64,000 nt of DNA from JADJDM01 sp044352985. GTDB lineage: Bacteria; Bacteroidota; Bacteroidia; B-17B0; Aurantibacillaceae. The translations under genes were made by a program, and so were the position numbers. The stretch covers positions 124,001 through 188,000 of the forward strand of contig JBILCU010000006.1 in NCBI GenBank assembly GCA_044352985.1, given 5' to 3'. Positions 62,718-64,000 of this stretch are shown piece by piece; position 1 is the first letter of the stretch; each line of letters begins with the position of its first letter. The notes under the pieces are model-generated. The model made no database searches. It worked only from the letters and a program-made list of their open reading frames with translations, and was not told the DNA's origin.

Positions 62718-63418
62718 ACATGAGATTAAAAAACGTACTCTTTCTTCTTGCACTTTTTTGTGTGCAAACTTCCTTTGCAAACTATCCGCCACCAAGTTAT
62801 AAAATTGCTGTTTTAAAATACGGTGGTGGTGGCGATTGGTATGCTAACTTAGAAACCTCATTACCCAATTTAATTCGTTTTTGCAACGATCAGTTAAAAA
62901 CAAACATCAGCCCAGAACAAGCAATTGTGGAGGCTGGCAGTGGCGAATTATATAATTACCCTTTCGTACACATGACTGGACATGGAAATGTTATTTTCAA
63001 TAATCAGGAAGCCGAAAATTTAAGAAACTATTTAATGGGCGGTGGTTTTCTGCACATCTCAGATAATTACGGTATGGATAAATTCATTCGCCTTGAATTA
63101 AAAAAAATATTTCCGGATAATGACTTGGTAGAAATTCCATTTAACCACCCTGTTTATCATCAGAAATTTGATTTCCCCAACGGCTTACCAAAAATCCATG
63201 AGCACGACAACAAAACACCACAAGGTCTGGGCATTTTTTATAAAGGAAGAATGGTTGTTTATTACGATTTTGAATGTGATTTAGGAGATGGCTGGGAAAG
63301 CCCTGAAATTCATAACGATTCAGAAGATGCCCGCCAAAAAGCACTTAAAATGGGCGCAAATTTAATCAGCTTTGTTTTTGGAGGTTATGAAAAAAAAACA
63401 GCTACTAGTAAACAATAA
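62714..63418 (+). CDS. DUF4159 family secreted protein
   Basis: 234 residues: a signal peptide (about 1-22, ending in SFAN) and one DUF4159 domain (IAVLKYGGGGDWYANLETSL, VHMTGHGNV, NYLMGGGFLHISDNYG), a Rossmann-like fold resembling glutamine-amidotransferase-like proteins. Function unknown. Translationally coupled to the second rhomboid. Confidence 0.88.
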   Translation: MNMRLKNVLFLLALFCVQTSFANYPPPSYKIAVLKYGGGGDWYANLETSLPNLIRFCNDQLKTNISPEQAIVEAGSGELYNYPFVHMTGHGNVIFNNQEAENLRNYLMGGGFLHISDNYGMDKFIRLELKKIFPDNDLVEIPFNHPVYHQKFDFPNGLPKIHEHDNKTPQGLGIFYKGRMVVYYDFECDLGDGWESPEIHNDSEDARQKALKMGANLISFVFGGYEKKTATSKQ

Positions 63419-63423
63419 AGTTT

Positions 63424-63445
63424 ATCTTAGATTTAAGATTTTTTT
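63424..63445 (+). terminator. Probable terminator of the mutL-rhomboid-DUF4159 unit
   Basis: ATCTTA, loop GATT, TAAGAT followed by seven T, 5 nt past the DUF4159 stop. The stem is AT-rich and short. Confidence 0.5.
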
Positions 63446-63542
63446 CACTTTAGACCCATGTATTAAGTATAAAGACTCAAGATTTAAGACAGAGAGAAAA
63501 GTAATTTTTGATAAAATTGGGCATAATACTGATAATCATTTT

Positions 63543-64000
63543 TTATTCTACTATGATGGTGCCTGATGCACTTGTTACATGACCATCAGGTCCTTTTACT
63601 CGGCAGTCTAATATGATTTTTGAACCAATATCAACGCCTAAAAGCGACTGATGCACAAAATCAGGAATTGACTCTCCTGAAAATTCATGAATGATAGATT
63701 TGTTATTAACCGTTAAATAAATACTAGTTTCCTGAACTTTATAATTTGTTGCAAAAACAAAGCCTTCGGCACCAGCAAGAATACTTTGTATAGCAGCTAA
63801 TTCAATTTTTTTTAATCTTTGTTTGTCACAACTTAAGTATTTACCGGCTATTTTTATTTGTGGTGCGGGTAAAAGTTTAGACCTAAATTCATTTAAAAAT
63901 ATAATCTTACCATTGGCATATACATTTAATATTGTTATTCCAGGTTGTTTAGGAACTATTTCGTATTCGCCAATAAACTCTTCATTATTTTTTGATAGTT
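63543..64000 (-). CDS. GldM C-terminal-like protein (N-terminus off window)
   Basis: An open frame of 152 codons to a stop at 63543, not bounded on the right. The residues match the C-terminal domains of GldM, the inner-membrane rod of the T9SS motor: FVATNYKVQETSIYLTV-like strand order (here FATNYKVQETSIYLTV), LLGVDIGSKIILDCRVKGPD and a final beta strand SGTIIVE. In gldKLMN loci gldN follows gldM; here the next gene is DUF4159 on the other strand, so this is probably a GldM paralogue rather than the canonical subunit. Confidence 0.65.
   Translation of the reverse strand, partial: LSKNNEEFIGEYEIVPKQPGITILNVYANGKIIFLNEFRSKLLPAPQIKIAGKYLSCDKQRLKKIELAAIQSILAGAEGFVFATNYKVQETSIYLTVNNKSIIHEFSGESIPDFVHQSLLGVDIGSKIILDCRVKGPDGHVTSASGTIIVE

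Overview
The window looks like ordinary chromosome of a gliding-type, AT-rich Bacteroidota. Lineage markers are proteins with SprB-like repeats and type IX secretion (T9SS) C-terminal signals, a GldM C-terminal-like fragment, GSCFA, WbqC, DUF2851 and DUF4159 family proteins, a TonB-dependent receptor with a carboxypeptidase-regulatory-like domain, and promoters with the Bacteroidota -33 TTG / -7 TAnnTTTG form. No prophage, insertion sequence, rRNA operon or CRISPR array is visible. The order within the phylum cannot be fixed from sequence alone.

Layout. 1-4.3 kb: two tandem lamin-tail/SprB-repeat secreted paralogues; the first runs off the left edge. 4.5-10.4 kb: an alpha-helical unknown, a TrkA-type K+ channel, a glycosyltransferase, uvrB and a hotdog thioesterase. 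10.7-18.5 kb: a double amidohydrolase, threonine aldolase, a small parvulin, a 0.9-kb repeat island with 171-bp tandem units, then LD-carboxypeptidase and asd. 18.7-25.8 kb: OlsB-type acyltransferase, engB, a BI-1 protein, an alkyltransferase-like protein, miaE, LptF/G permease, GT4 and a DMT transporter. 25.9-29 kb: an ECF-like sigma factor, tRNA-Cys, folB, dnaJ and grpE. 29.2-33.7 kb: three secreted or lipoprotein genes facing an XRE regulator, with perfect palindromes between them. 33.8-46.9 kb: WbqC, a cytochrome c/copper monooxygenase-like protein, trpS, an ABC exporter, GSCFA, tsaE, EVE, YbaB, a TonB receptor, an SDR, a cold-shock protein and an RND exporter.

47-56.1 kb holds a complete histidine pathway in the order ndh-hisG-hisD-hisC-hisB-hisH-(gap)-hisA-(gap)-hisF-hisIE. 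Just ahead of it lies what reads as a transcription attenuator: a promoter, an 11-codon leader peptide with two adjacent His codons, an antiterminator and a terminator. Its first structural gene is a type II NADH dehydrogenase-like flavoprotein, which would place that enzyme under histidine control. This is the most interesting system in the window. A structured repeat-like island separates hisA from hisF.

56.1-64 kb: lysA, a PspC protein, DUF2851, mutL, two tandem rhomboids, DUF4159, and at the right edge the C-terminus of a GldM-like protein that is not followed by gldN. Genes are compact: many neighbours overlap by 1 or 4 nt, and several convergent pairs overlap or touch with no terminator between them.
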